64,000 nucleotides of DNA, from the NCBI GenBank assembly GCA_016714685.1, contig JADKCH010000003.1:133686-197685 (forward strand), read 5' to 3'. The DNA comes from Candidatus Geothrix odensensis (GTDB lineage: Bacteria > Acidobacteriota > Holophagae > Holophagales > Holophagaceae). The translations under genes and the position numbers were made by a program. Below, piece after piece: positions 24,030 to 33,977 of this stretch (position 1 is the first letter of the stretch; the number at the start of each line of letters is the position of its first letter). The notes beneath the pieces are model-generated. The model was given only the letters and a program-made list of their open reading frames with translations, had not been told where the DNA came from and did no database searches.

Positions 24030-26843
24030 ATGGCCATTGATCGCGTCAAAGTCAAGAAGGAAGCCGACAAGCTCTTGACGGCGGGCAAGGTGGAGCGGGC
24101 CATCGACGAGTTCCAGAAGCTCGTCGACGACAATCCGAAGGACTACAACACCCTGAACCAGATCGGTGATCTCAGCGTGCAGATCGGCCGGGTGAAGGAG
24201 GGCGTGGAGATCCACAAGCGCCTCGGCGGCGCCTACGAGCGGGACGGGTTCCATGCCCGCGCCGCGGCCATCTTCCAGAAGGTGGTGCGCAACGCCCCTG
24301 AGGACATCGACGCGGCCCAGCGCCTGGCGGACCTCTACCGCCAGATGAACAAGACCAGCGACGCCGTGAAGGTCCACCTCCAGGTGGCCGAGCACTTCCA
24401 GAAGAAGGGCCTCATCAAGCGGGCCCTGGAGGAGTTCAACAAGGTCGTCGACCTGGACCCCAAGAACCTGAAGATGAAGGTCAAGCTCGCGGACCTCTAC
24501 AACAAGGAGGGCATGAAGGACCGCGCCGCCGGCATCTACCTCGAGGTGGCCGAGTCCCTGGCCATGGAGCAGATGCACGGCGAGGCCAACCAGATCCTCG
24601 AGCGCGCCAAGTCGATGATCTCCACGCCCCAGGTCTACCTGACCCAGAGCCGCCTCGGGGTCATCCAGGGGGACTACACCACCGCTGCCCAGCACCTGCG
24701 CGAAGGCCTCGCCAACAACCCCCGCAACACCGAACTGCTGGAGGCCCTGGCCGAGATCGAGCTGCGCAGCGGGCACCCGGACCGCGCCCTCGAAGCCCTG
24801 GCTGAGGTCGCCCAGCTCCCGGAGAAGTCCCTGCCCCTCTGCGAGAAGGCCCTGCGGACCCTGGTCAACGGGGACCGCGCGGAAGAGGGCCTGCGCCTCT
24901 TCGCCCCCATCGCGAGGGAGCTCGCCCGGCGCGGCTCCGGCGATGTCATCGGCCGCAGCCTGCGGAACGCCCTGCAGGGAAACATCGGCATCGAGGCCTG
25001 GGTCCTGCTCGCCGAGATCGCCCACCAGAGCGGCAACCGCACGGATCAGGTGCAGGCGCTCCAGAGCGCCTACGGCATGGCCTACCAGAACAACGACCAG
25101 GCCCTCATCAGCCACCTCGCGGGGCAGCTTCAGGGCCTGGGCGTGGTGCCCGGGGCCGCCGCCCCGGCACCCGCCACCTTCGCCCCCTTGGGCCTCCCCC
25201 CGGGCTTCGAGGCCAGGTCCCCCCAGGAGATCACCCGCCACGGCGGCGAGACCGAGGTGGACCCCGTCAAGCGCCTGCGCATCGAGCAGTTCGCGCGCGA
25301 GGCCGAGGCCATGATGCGGAGCGGCAGCCCCGAGCGGGCCATCGAGACCTACAAGAAGGCCCTGGAGCTGGATCCCGCCGATCTCACCATCATCGAGTCC
25401 ATCGTGGCGGTGCACCGGACCACCGGCCGCCTCACCCAGGTGCAGATGCAGTACGTGCAGAGTGCCCAGGCCCTGGTCCAGCTGGACCGCAAGCGCGAAG
25501 CCGCGCACCTGCTGGACCTGGCGGAGCAGCTCTTCCCGGGCTCCACGCGCATTCACCGCCGGGCCATGGGCCTGCCCGAACCGGGCGTGCTGCCCCCACC
25601 CGCCACCCGCGCGCCCATCGCCCTGCCCGCCCCGGTGCCGCCTTCAGCTCCGACGCAGCCCATCGTCCCGCCGCCGGCGGACGACCTGGACATGCTCATC
25701 GGCCTCGACCTGCCGGGCTTCGAGGTGCCACCCCCGCGACCCGCCGCCCTCCCGGCCGCTGAGCCCATCGCCCTGGGCGATGGCCTGGGGGAGAGCCTGC
25801 CGCTCCTGCCGGACCTTGCCGAGCTGCCGCCCGATCCCTTCTCGCCGCCCCTTCCGCCCCCAGCCCCGGCTCCGCCGAGCCAGGACCACCCCGCGCTGGA
25901 GCCTTCCGACCTGAGCTGGATGGACGCGACGCTCACGGACCTCACGGACCTCACGGCCGACGCGGCGCCCTCCACCTCCGCGCCCACGGCGCCCCTGCCC
26001 CCCATGCCCACGCGGCAGCTGGAACCAGAGGTCATCGACGCCCTCTCCGCGCTGCCCGAACTGCCCGAAGTGGAAGCCCCGGGCACGGTGCCGGACCCGG
26101 CCACCCCCCCGACCCCCGAGCCGATGGCCGAGGACCTTGAGAGCCTGCTGGGCGACATCGACTTCCAGCTGGACTATGGCAGCCCCGAGGAAGCCAAGAT
26201 CGAGATCGAGGCCGCCCTCCAGCAGTACCCGGGTCACCCCGAACTCCAGGACCGCCTTGGCCGCGCGGAAACGGCGCTGCAGAAGCTGGGGCACGTCCCC
26301 AAGGCCAGTGCCCTCGACGAGAGTGATTTCGCCAATTCCTTCTTCGACCTCACGGACGTGCTCGGCACCGCGCTGATGGACACCGGCGAAGGCGAGGAGA
26401 TGCACGACGCCACCCACGTGGTGGAGAAGATCCAGAGCGTCGACGAACTGTTCAGCGCCTTCCGCGAAGGCGTGGAGAAGCAGGTCAAAGGTGATGACTA
26501 CGACACCCACTACAACCTGGGCATCGCCTACAAGGAGATGATGCTCATCGACCCGGCCATCGAAGAATTCAAGATCGCCATGGGCGACCCCGAGCGCACC
26601 TTGGAGTGCTGCTCCATGCTCAGCATCTGCGAGCAGGCCCGGGGCGACCTCGCGGCGGCCGTGGAATGGCTGCGCCAGGGCGTCCTGGCGCCCGGGTTCC
26701 CCCCCGAGGACAGCATCGGCCTGCGCTACGACCTGGCCGAGATCTACCTCCAGCAGGGCCACACGAGCATGGCCGCCGAGGAGTTCAAGGCCGTCCACGA
26801 GATGGATCCCGACTACCGGGACGTGGCGGCGCGGCTGGCCTGA
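24030..26843 (+). CDS. Large TPR-repeat scaffold protein
   Basis: The 937-residue soluble protein has no signal peptide. The N-terminal half (about 1-370) and a segment at 430-500 consist of tetratricopeptide repeats. A long Pro/Ala/Asp-rich linker (about 500-690) follows, and a C-terminal TPR block (about 700-937) contains DDYDTHYNLGIAYKEM and LRYDLAEIYLQQGH. Similar proteins are common in Acidobacteriota and Myxococcota, and are thought to be adaptors in motility, secretion or pilus systems. No partner genes lie adjacent, so its role is open. It starts with ATG 24030 and is followed by 3 bp and the convergent histidine kinase. Confidence 0.82.
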   Translation: MAIDRVKVKKEADKLLTAGKVERAIDEFQKLVDDNPKDYNTLNQIGDLSVQIGRVKEGVEIHKRLGGAYERDGFHARAAAIFQKVVRNAPEDIDAAQRLADLYRQMNKTSDAVKVHLQVAEHFQKKGLIKRALEEFNKVVDLDPKNLKMKVKLADLYNKEGMKDRAAGIYLEVAESLAMEQMHGEANQILERAKSMISTPQVYLTQSRLGVIQGDYTTAAQHLREGLANNPRNTELLEALAEIELRSGHPDRALEALAEVAQLPEKSLPLCEKALRTLVNGDRAEEGLRLFAPIARELARRGSGDVIGRSLRNALQGNIGIEAWVLLAEIAHQSGNRTDQVQALQSAYGMAYQNNDQALISHLAGQLQGLGVVPGAAAPAPATFAPLGLPPGFEARSPQEITRHGGETEVDPVKRLRIEQFAREAEAMMRSGSPERAIETYKKALELDPADLTIIESIVAVHRTTGRLTQVQMQYVQSAQALVQLDRKREAAHLLDLAEQLFPGSTRIHRRAMGLPEPGVLPPPATRAPIALPAPVPPSAPTQPIVPPPADDLDMLIGLDLPGFEVPPPRPAALPAAEPIALGDGLGESLPLLPDLAELPPDPFSPPLPPPAPAPPSQDHPALEPSDLSWMDATLTDLTDLTADAAPSTSAPTAPLPPMPTRQLEPEVIDALSALPELPEVEAPGTVPDPATPPTPEPMAEDLESLLGDIDFQLDYGSPEEAKIEIEAALQQYPGHPELQDRLGRAETALQKLGHVPKASALDESDFANSFFDLTDVLGTALMDTGEGEEMHDATHVVEKIQSVDELFSAFREGVEKQVKGDDYDTHYNLGIAYKEMMLIDPAIEEFKIAMGDPERTLECCSMLSICEQARGDLAAAVEWLRQGVLAPGFPPEDSIGLRYDLAEIYLQQGHTSMAAEEFKAVHEMDPDYRDVAARLA

Positions 26844-26846
26844 CGG

Positions 26847-29685
26847 CTACCCGGCCAGCACCTTCTGGAGCTTCGCCGCCAGCGCCGAGATCTGATAGGG
26901 CTTGGCCAGCATCCCCCGGGCCCCCAGCGTCAGCAGCTCCTGCACTTCCTCATTCTCTCCGTAGCCGGTGCAGATGATCACGGGCACGGTTGGATCGATG
27001 CGACGGAACTCCAGAAAGGCCTCCCGCCCCCCCACTCTCGGCATCTTCAGATCCAGGAGCACCGCGCAGAGCCGATCGTGGAGGCGGCTGAAGACCTCGA
27101 TGGCCTCCTTCCCATCCCTCGCCGGGACGGGCTCGTAGCCCAGGGACTCGAGGGCAGCGGCCCCCAGTTCCCGCAGCAGCTGCTCGTCCTCCACCAGCAG
27201 GACGAGCCCCTCGCCCCGGGTCCCTCCGGAGCTCACGCTGGGCTCGGCAGGAGCCATCGAACCCACGGGCAGGAACAAGCGGAACATGCTCCCCTTGCCC
27301 CGGCTGCTGGTGACGGTGATGGCGCCGCCGTGCGCGCGGACGATGCCGTAGGCCGTGGCAAGACCGAGGCCGGTCCCGGACACGCCCGAGGAGTTCTTGG
27401 TCGTGAAGAAGGGCTCGAAGATCCGCTGCTGGATCTCCGGGGTCATACCCAGGCCCGTGTCGGACACAGCCAGTTCCACGTACCTTCCCGCTGAAACCGG
27501 CAGGCCCGGGTGCGTGGCTTCGGACACCGTCCGGACCCAGGAGGACAAGGTCAGGACTCCCCGCTCGGGCATGGCCTCCACCGCATTGATGCACAGATTC
27601 ACCAGCACCTGGTGGATCTGGGAGGGATCGCCATCCACCGTCGGACAGTCCGTCATGGCCACCACCACCTGGAGATCGTGGCTCATGGATGGCCTGATCA
27701 TGGCCAGGCAATCCTCGACCATGGCGGGGAGGTCCAGGGGCTCCACCCTGTTCTTGCCCCGGCGCCCGAAGGCCAGGAGCTTCTGGGTCAGCTCCGCCGA
27801 GCGGGAGGCCGCCGCCAGGATGGCCTTCAGGTACTTCTGGCGGATCGGATCGCCTTCGCCTGCCAGGAGAAGGTCCGCGTAGCCCATGATGCCGCCGAGC
27901 ATGTTGTTGAAGTCGTGGGCGACGCCTCCCGCCAGGCTCCCCAGGCTTTCCATCTTCTGGGTCTGCTGTTTCTCCTGCACCAGGAGCCGGGCGGTCTCCT
28001 CGGCCCGCTTGCGCTCGGTGATGTCCCGGTGGAAGCACAGGATGACCGGCCGCCCGGCCGTGGACACGAGGCTCGCCGACACTTCGAGCGGGAAGACATG
28101 CCCATCCTTGTGGCGGTGCTCCACCTCGAAGGTCAGCGATTCCCCCGCCATCAGGCGCTGCATCCCGTTCGGGTGACAGGTTGAAGGAATCCGGGGCATC
28201 CAGGTCCTCCAGGCTCAGGGCGAGGATCTCCTCGCGGGTGTAGCCGTGCATCCGGGCCAAGGCCTCGTTGACCTCGAGCAGGCTGCCCTCGGGCGAGACG
28301 GCGAAGATGCCCTCGCTCGCCCGATCGAACTGGGTCCGGTAGCGCTCCTCGCTCTCGCGGATCGCCTCGCTGGCCCGCTTGCTTTCCGTGATGTCGTGGG
28401 CCACGCCCATGTATAGAGGTTCCCCCCCGGCTGCGGAGAGGCGGGTTCCGTTGGCCTTGAACCAGCGCCAGGACCCATCTGCGTGCTGGACGCGGTAGGG
28501 GGGGCTCGACTCTCCCTGACCCGAGCTGAGGACGCGGGCGAGGTGCTCGGCGCAGGGCTGGACATCCTCCGGATGGATGAAAGGCGCGAAGGGCTGCCCG
28601 AGGACCTGCTGCACGGGAATGCCGAAGTGCCGCTCCCAGGCGGGCGAGGCGAAGAGGAAAGCCCCTGCGGCATCGAGGGTGAAGATGACATCGATGGACT
28701 GCTCGATGTAGGTCCGGAACTTGGCCTCACTCTCCCGCAGGCGGTCCTCGGCCTCCTTGCGCTCCGTGATGTCCCGGAAGACCCCCAGCACCTGCAGTGG
28801 CTCGTCCTCCCGGCCAACCCTGGGCGTGGCGGTGACCAGGAGGGTCCGGAGCGCTCCATCCTCTCGCCGGATGAGGAGCTCGTAGGTACTCGCAAGCCCC
28901 AGGCACCTGAGGTTGGTCTCTTCGTGGATCAGCGCCTGCTGGTCCTCCGGGAGGAAGTCGAAGAGCGAGCGGCCCACCAGACTTCCGGGGGGCACGCCGA
29001 AGATCTGCTCGGCCACGGGGTTGGCCATCTGGAAGCGCTCCTGGGCGTCGACCATGGAGAAGCCCTCGCCCTGGCGCTCCAGGAATTCGCGGTGCATGCT
29101 TTCGGATTCCGCAAGCCGCAGGCGCTCCCGGTCGAATCCCTTCTGGATCACCCAGAGCATGAGGGCGCAGATGGGCAGGCAGATGAAGTAGCCGGCGACC
29201 AGGTCCAGGGTGCGGTCCGCGACGCTCTTGAAGGGGGTGACCAGTTGGGGCCATGCCTGTTCGACGAGAAGCAGGCCGAGGATGTTCGCCAGCAGCAGGA
29301 TCAGGCCCGCGGCCCGGGCCGCGCCCCGGAAGAAGAGCACCGGGAACAGGATGGCCATAAAAAAATAGAGGCCGATGCTGCCCTGGGAACCCCCGTTGAA
29401 GAACCAGAGGAGGTCCAGGCAGATCACGAAGGCCAGCAGCATCGTTTTCAAGCAGTAGTGCCCCCGCTTCGCCGCCCAGGCGATGCCCAGGGACAGGAGC
29501 CCGAACACGGTGATCCCCCGGTTCACCCAGGGGTTCAGGCCCTGATAGTGGTTCACCGGGAGAACCACCAAGAGCGAGACCGCCCCGCCGAGCAGGCAGA
29601 GCCACTGGAAGAACTGCCGCTCCAGGGGCAGGGACGGATCCGGGGCCACCCAGTCCTTCCAGGCTGACCCGTGCCCCCGCACCAT
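26847..29685 (-). pseudogene. Membrane-bound PAS hybrid histidine kinase, broken by one extra base
   Basis: The intact protein would have about 945 residues. The N-terminal frame from ATG 29685 (GGAGG upstream) encodes about six membrane helices and PAS domains at about 200-310 and 320-440. A third PAS domain begins at 445 and loses homology near 28165. The other frame continues it exactly (MQRLMAGESLTFEVEHRHKD). It then encodes the phosphorylation helix GGVAHDFNN, a HATPase domain with GTGLGLATAYG, and a receiver with LLDLKMPRVGG. Removing one base from the CCC at 28164-28166 (GGG on the coding strand) restores the whole gene and gives a typical SPER-MQRL PAS junction. As sequenced the kinase is split; a base-calling error is likely. 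Confidence 0.8.
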
Positions 29686-29750
29686 CTACCTCCACATGTT
29701 CCCAGCCAAGGGGAACCTGACCATCACGAACGCCGGAAAGATTCGATACG

Positions 29751-29778
29751 ACTATATAAGACCCTTCGGCAGCCTCAA
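29751..29778 (-). promoter_or_regulatory. Probable sigma70-type promoter of the membrane histidine kinase
   Basis: On the minus strand TTGAGG (-35) is followed after 16 bases by TATAGT (-10), in an AT-rich patch between fmt and the kinase start at 29685. The leader contains a 6-bp inverted repeat (GTTCCC / GGGAAC, 29698-29716) just before the GGAGG ribosome binding site. Confidence 0.5.
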
Positions 29779-29802
29779 CGGTTTTCGAGAGTGACGCAGG
29801 TC

Positions 29803-30735
29803 TCAGGCTCCCGTCGTCCCAAGCAGCCGGCTGCCACTGGCGCCCCAGGGTTGCAGAGCCTGCAGGGCCGGCTGGACGGGCTTGCCGGGCCGCTGGAGCA
29901 AGGTGAGTTCCAGGGCGCCGTCCGCGGTGGTGAGCCAGGCGCCCTCCCTGCCCCAGACCAGCTGGCCCGGCTCGCGGTAGCAGGTGCGCAGGGCGCCCAC
30001 GCCACAGACCTTGAGGGCCTGGCCTTCCATCTGCAGCTCGGCGCCCGGCCAGGGCCACAGGGCCCGCACTTGGCGATGCAGGTCAGCAGCGGGCCGGCGC
30101 CAATCCAGGCGACCCATCTCCTTGCGCAGCTTCGGGGCGTAGGTGGCCAGGGCGTGATCCTGCTCCACGGGCGTGGCGCTGCCACCCAGCAGCAGGGGGA
30201 GCTGGTCCATGAGCAGCTCGGCGGCATCTCCGGCCAGGGCGGCCAGCAGGGACTCGGCCGTGTCCTCCTGGGCGATGGCCCGGTGGCACTGGGCCAGCAC
30301 GGGACCCTCGTCGAGCCCAGCCGTGAGCTGCATGAGGCTGACGCCGGTCTCCTCGTCCCCGGCGAGCAGGGCGTGGTTCACGGGGGCCGCGCCGCGCCAG
30401 CGGGGCAGCAGGGAGAAGTGGAGGTTCCACACGCCCTGGGGGCAGGAATCGAGCAGCCACTGGGGCAGGAGGTGCCCATAGGCGACCACCACGGCCAGGT
30501 CGATCTGCAGGCTCTCCCACAGTTCCCGGGTTTCCGGTGCCTTCCAGCTCAGGGGCTGATGGGTGGCCAGCCCGAGTTCCTGGGCGGCCACCTTCACCGG
30601 TGGAGCCTCCAGGTGGCGGCCCCGGCCCGCGGGCCGATCCGGATTGCAGAAGACCGCCCCGATCCCCTCCTCGGCCAGCGCCTTCAGGGCCGGAACGGCC
30701 ACCTGGGGCGTGCCGAGGAAGGCGATGCGGGTCAT
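29803..30735 (-). CDS. fmt: Methionyl-tRNA formyltransferase
   Basis: The 310-residue enzyme formylates initiator Met-tRNA using 10-formyl-THF. The N-terminal Rossmann-type domain has FLGTPQVAVPAL and the catalytic region NLHFSLLPRWRGAAPVNHAL; the C-terminal domain binds tRNA. ATG 30735 overlaps the stop of def (ATGA, 30732-30735), the usual def-fmt arrangement. Normal length. Confidence 0.95.
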   Translation of the reverse strand: MTRIAFLGTPQVAVPALKALAEEGIGAVFCNPDRPAGRGRHLEAPPVKVAAQELGLATHQPLSWKAPETRELWESLQIDLAVVVAYGHLLPQWLLDSCPQGVWNLHFSLLPRWRGAAPVNHALLAGDEETGVSLMQLTAGLDEGPVLAQCHRAIAQEDTAESLLAALAGDAAELLMDQLPLLLGGSATPVEQDHALATYAPKLRKEMGRLDWRRPAADLHRQVRALWPWPGAELQMEGQALKVCGVGALRTCYREPGQLVWGREGAWLTTADGALELTLLQRPGKPVQPALQALQPWGASGSRLLGTTGA

Positions 30736-31235
30736 CCCCGGGCCTGCTTCTGGTACTTCTTCTGGAGGAGCTGCCGCTTCACGGGCCCGAAGTACTCCAC
30801 GAAGAGCCGCCCCCGCAGGTGGTCGATCTCGTGGCAAAAGGCCCGGGCCAGCAGGTCCTCGCCCACCAGCTCGTGCCAGCTGCCGTCCTTGGCCCGGTTG
30901 CGGAGGGTCACCTTCTGGGGACGCTCCAGCACTTCGCGGATGCCGGGGATGGAGAGGCAGCCCTCTGGCCCGATCTGGGAACCCTCCTCCCGCGTGATCT
31001 CGGGGTTGATGAGGATGATCTGCTGGGCCGGGTCCTCGCCGCAGGAGCAGTCGATGACCGCCAGGTTGAGGTTCACCCCGACTTGGGGCGCCGCGAGGCC
31101 GACCCCTTCTTCGTCCAGGGCGGTCGCGAACATGTCCGCCACGAGCTGGTCCAGCTCGGGCGTCCAGTCCCCGACATCCTCGCTGTTCTTCTTGAGGCGG
31201 GGATCCCCCCAGGTGAGCACGGGCAGAACGGCCAT
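30732..31235 (-). CDS. def: Peptide deformylase
   Basis: The 167-residue metalloenzyme removes the N-formyl group from new proteins. All three motifs are intact: GVGLAAPQ (44-51), EGCLS (91-95, metal ligand Cys93) and HEIDH (135-139). It starts at ATG 31235, downstream of a good promoter (31255-31283), and overlaps fmt by four bases. Confidence 0.96.
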   Translation of the reverse strand: MAVLPVLTWGDPRLKKNSEDVGDWTPELDQLVADMFATALDEEGVGLAAPQVGVNLNLAVIDCSCGEDPAQQIILINPEITREEGSQIGPEGCLSIPGIREVLERPQKVTLRNRAKDGSWHELVGEDLLARAFCHEIDHLRGRLFVEYFGPVKRQLLQKKYQKQARG

Positions 31236-31254
31236 TCAACCTCTCCAGCATTCC

Positions 31255-31283
31255 AGTGTAATCGATGGCCGTTCCCTTGTTAA
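31255..31283 (-). promoter_or_regulatory. Probable sigma70-type promoter of def-fmt
   Basis: On the minus strand TTAACA (-35) is followed by exactly 17 bases and TACACT (-10), 20 bp before the def start codon. It lies in the divergent gap between def and the PpiD-like gene. Confidence 0.55.
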
Positions 31284-31309
31284 TCTGGGAGGTCCGTCTG
31301 GAGCCACGC

Positions 31310-33214
31310 ATGCTTCGTTCTTTCCGCCAGGTCTTCAAATCCAACCGCACGCCCATGGCCGCGGTGATGATCGTCGTGCTCCTGGGCCTGGTGGCCTACC
31401 TGGCGCCCACCGGCGGGGCCGTCTCCCGGGACACGGTGGTGGCCCGGGTCTACGGCCACGAAGTGACCATGCAGGAACTGGCCGACCACATGCAGGAGCT
31501 CTACCAGCGCTACGGCAAGCAGGCCAGCCCCGAGGCCCTGAAGCCCTTCGTCCAGTCGCAGGCCCTCCGCGACCTCATGAACCAGAAGCTCATGGAGGAG
31601 TTGGCCGAACGGCACCACATCGTGGTCACGGATGAGGAAGTCGGAGCCCGCCTGCGGGCCTTCCTCCGCCAGTACCCCATGCTGCTGGATCCCAAAGGCA
31701 GCCTGAAGTCCACCGCCGAGCTGAAGCAGATCTTCCAGGAGACCGGGTTCAACCCCGCCATGCAGGAGCGGGCCATCCGCTCGGAGCTGCTGCGCACCAA
31801 GCTGGTCCAGCAGGCCGCCCTGCAGGTGCCCGTGGACGAGGCCTGGATCGGCCAGGAGCACCGCCTGCGCAACGAGAAGGTGGCCTTCCAGCAGGTGGCC
31901 CTGCCCGTGGATGCCAGCGCCGTGGCCGACCCCGGCGACGCCACCCTGGAAGCCTTCTACAAGGCCGGTGGCGAGCGCTTCCTCCAGCCGCCCCGCCGCG
32001 TGGTCCAGTTCGTGGCCGTGGACCGCGCCGCCCTGGGCAAGGACATCGAACCCGACGAGGCCGCCCTGAAGGCCGCCTTCGAGGCCCGCAAGGGGGACAC
32101 CACCGAGTTCAAGGCCCGCCACATCCTCTTCAAGGCCGAGGGCGACACCCAGTTGCAGGAGGCCACCACCAAGGCCCAGCTGCTGCGCCAGCGCCTCGTC
32201 AAGGGCCTGGACTTCGCCAAGACCGCCGAGGAGCAGAGCGAGGATCCCAGCGCCAAGGGCAACGGCGGCGACCTGGGCTGGTTCACCGCCTCCAAGATGG
32301 TCAAGCCCTTCTCCGAGGCCGCCGCGGCCCTGAAGCCCGGCGAGATCAGCCAGCCGGTGCGCACCCAGTTCGGCATCCACCTCATCAAGCTGGAGGGCCG
32401 CCGCGAGAAGCAGTTCGAGGACGTGAAGGCCGAGTTGGCCCGCGAGATCTCGGACAGTCGCTTCAACGCCCGGGCCCAGGAGCGTCTGGAGCAGATCCGC
32501 AAGCGGGCGAACGGAGGCGACCTCGCCGCCGCCGCCAAGAGCCTGGGCAGCCCGGCCCAGCTCAGCCAGCCCTTCAGCAACGAGCCCTCCGCCCAGGTCG
32601 AAGGCCTGCCCGAGCTGGCCCAGATCGCCGCCGAGGCCTTCCGCCTGAAGGTGGGCGATGTCTCGAAGCCCCAGGCCATCGGGGCTCGCCACCTGCTCTT
32701 CCGGGTCCAGGAGGAGCTGCCCGAGGCCGTGCCCCCCTTCAAGGAAGTCCGCGCCAAGGTCCTGGCGGCCTACCGCCTGGACGAGGCCCGCAAGCAGGCC
32801 GTGGCCAAGGCCCAGCAGGCCCTGAAGGCCGGGGGGCTCCAGGCCGTGGGCCCGGTCACCGATCAGCCCGCCGCCCCCCTCAGCGGGGTGCGCGATTTCG
32901 TCACCCATCCGGGCATCCGCAAGGCCCTCCTGGACACCCCCGTCGGCCAGGCCACCCCCGTGCTCTGGACACCGGATGGCAAGCTCTGGGTCGCCCGCAT
33001 CACCTCCCGCGAGCCCGCCCCGGCCCTCACCTTCGAGACCCGGCGCAGCCTCATCCAGGATGTGCAGACCACCGAAGCCCAGAAGCTGCTCTCCGCGGAG
33101 CTGCAGTCCCTGGATCGCCAAGGGCGGCTCCGCCCGGGCTTCAGCAGCCTCTGGGGCCACTTCGGCGGCATCTACGTGAACACCGCCGCCGTGTCCATCC
33201 AGTTGGAGGATTAG
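31310..33214 (+). CDS. PpiD/SurA-type membrane-anchored peptidyl-prolyl isomerase
   Basis: The 634-residue protein has one N-terminal membrane helix (about 16-33) with positive residues before it, then a SurA-like helical chaperone domain (about 40-260). A parvulin rotamase domain (about 268-365) contains ARHILF and NGGDLGWF. A second, degenerate parvulin-like domain follows around 470-500 (ARHLLFRV). This order matches PpiD, which helps fold proteins leaving the Sec translocon. The ATG at 31310 lies after a GGAG. The stop overlaps the stop of the convergent ABC gene by four bases (33211-33214). Confidence 0.85.
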   Translation: MLRSFRQVFKSNRTPMAAVMIVVLLGLVAYLAPTGGAVSRDTVVARVYGHEVTMQELADHMQELYQRYGKQASPEALKPFVQSQALRDLMNQKLMEELAERHHIVVTDEEVGARLRAFLRQYPMLLDPKGSLKSTAELKQIFQETGFNPAMQERAIRSELLRTKLVQQAALQVPVDEAWIGQEHRLRNEKVAFQQVALPVDASAVADPGDATLEAFYKAGGERFLQPPRRVVQFVAVDRAALGKDIEPDEAALKAAFEARKGDTTEFKARHILFKAEGDTQLQEATTKAQLLRQRLVKGLDFAKTAEEQSEDPSAKGNGGDLGWFTASKMVKPFSEAAAALKPGEISQPVRTQFGIHLIKLEGRREKQFEDVKAELAREISDSRFNARAQERLEQIRKRANGGDLAAAAKSLGSPAQLSQPFSNEPSAQVEGLPELAQIAAEAFRLKVGDVSKPQAIGARHLLFRVQEELPEAVPPFKEVRAKVLAAYRLDEARKQAVAKAQQALKAGGLQAVGPVTDQPAAPLSGVRDFVTHPGIRKALLDTPVGQATPVLWTPDGKLWVARITSREPAPALTFETRRSLIQDVQTTEAQKLLSAELQSLDRQGRLRPGFSSLWGHFGGIYVNTAAVSIQLED

Positions 33215-33921
33215 GCCTCAGCGGCATTCAGCCGGGGCGCGGCCGCCGAGAGCTCACCCAGGTGGGGGTGGGGCGGCCTGGACAGCAGGGCCCCGGTTGG
33301 CCCCTGGCACAGCGCCTCGCCCTCCCGCAGCACGAGCAGCTGGTCGCAGAGGATCCGCACCACCTCCAGGTCATGACTCGCGAGAAGCAGCGCCGTGCCC
33401 TCGGCCTTCAGGGCGACCAGCAAATCAAGCAGGTGGCACCCCAGGGTCGGGTCGAGGGCCGAGAAGGGCTCGTCCAGCACCAGCAGGGCCGGCTCCAGCA
33501 TGAGGGCGCGCGCCAGGGCCAGCCGCTGGGCCAGCCCGCCGGACCAGGCCCCGGGACGCTGAGCCAGGGCCACTTCCGGGAACTTCACCTTGGCCGCCAT
33601 CCGGGCCGCGGCCTCGCGCCGTGAGCGCAGGTCGCCACGCTTCCAGACATGGAGAGGCTCCTGGAGGATCTCCCAGCCCGTGCGGTGAGGCGGCAGGCTG
33701 GCCAGGGCATCCTGGAAGACCGCCTGGATGAGAGGACGCCGCAGCCTCCGCTCCCGCTCAGGCAGGGGCGACCAGGGCCCGCCCTGGAAGGTGATGCGCC
33801 CCTCGCTGGGCTCCAGCAGGCCCAGCAGCAGGTTCAGCAAGGTGGTTTTTCCGGAGCCGCTCGCGCCGATGACGCCCCAGGCTTCGCCCGGGGCGATGGA
33901 AAAAGACACCGCTTTCAACAC
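33211..33921 (-). CDS. ABC transporter ATP-binding protein (orphan)
   Basis: The ATPase has about 236 residues. Walker A GASGSGKTT (about 18-26), a signature-like SGGLAQR, Walker B LLVLDEPFSALDP and the switch His in ASHDLE are all present. The glutamine loop reads IQAVFQD, and the domain is closest to oligopeptide/nickel (Dpp/Nik) importers. With the GTG at 33921 (GAGG eight bases upstream) the first beta strand is missing. The frame continues upstream with plausible sequence (SLLCAEGLGLLREGKR) toward the serS stop, but I find no ATG, GTG or TTG there. A CTG at 33981 or an indel is possible. No permease or binding-protein gene is adjacent. Confidence 0.78.
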   Translation of the reverse strand: MLKAVSFSIAPGEAWGVIGASGSGKTTLLNLLLGLLEPSEGRITFQGGPWSPLPERERRLRRPLIQAVFQDALASLPPHRTGWEILQEPLHVWKRGDLRSRREAAARMAAKVKFPEVALAQRPGAWSGGLAQRLALARALMLEPALLVLDEPFSALDPTLGCHLLDLLVALKAEGTALLLASHDLEVVRILCDQLLVLREGEALCQGPTGALLSRPPHPHLGELSAAAPRLNAAEA

Positions 33922-33977
33922 CCGCTTTCCCTCGCGCAGAAGGCCCAGCCCCTCGGCGCAGAGGAGGGAGTCTTCCC

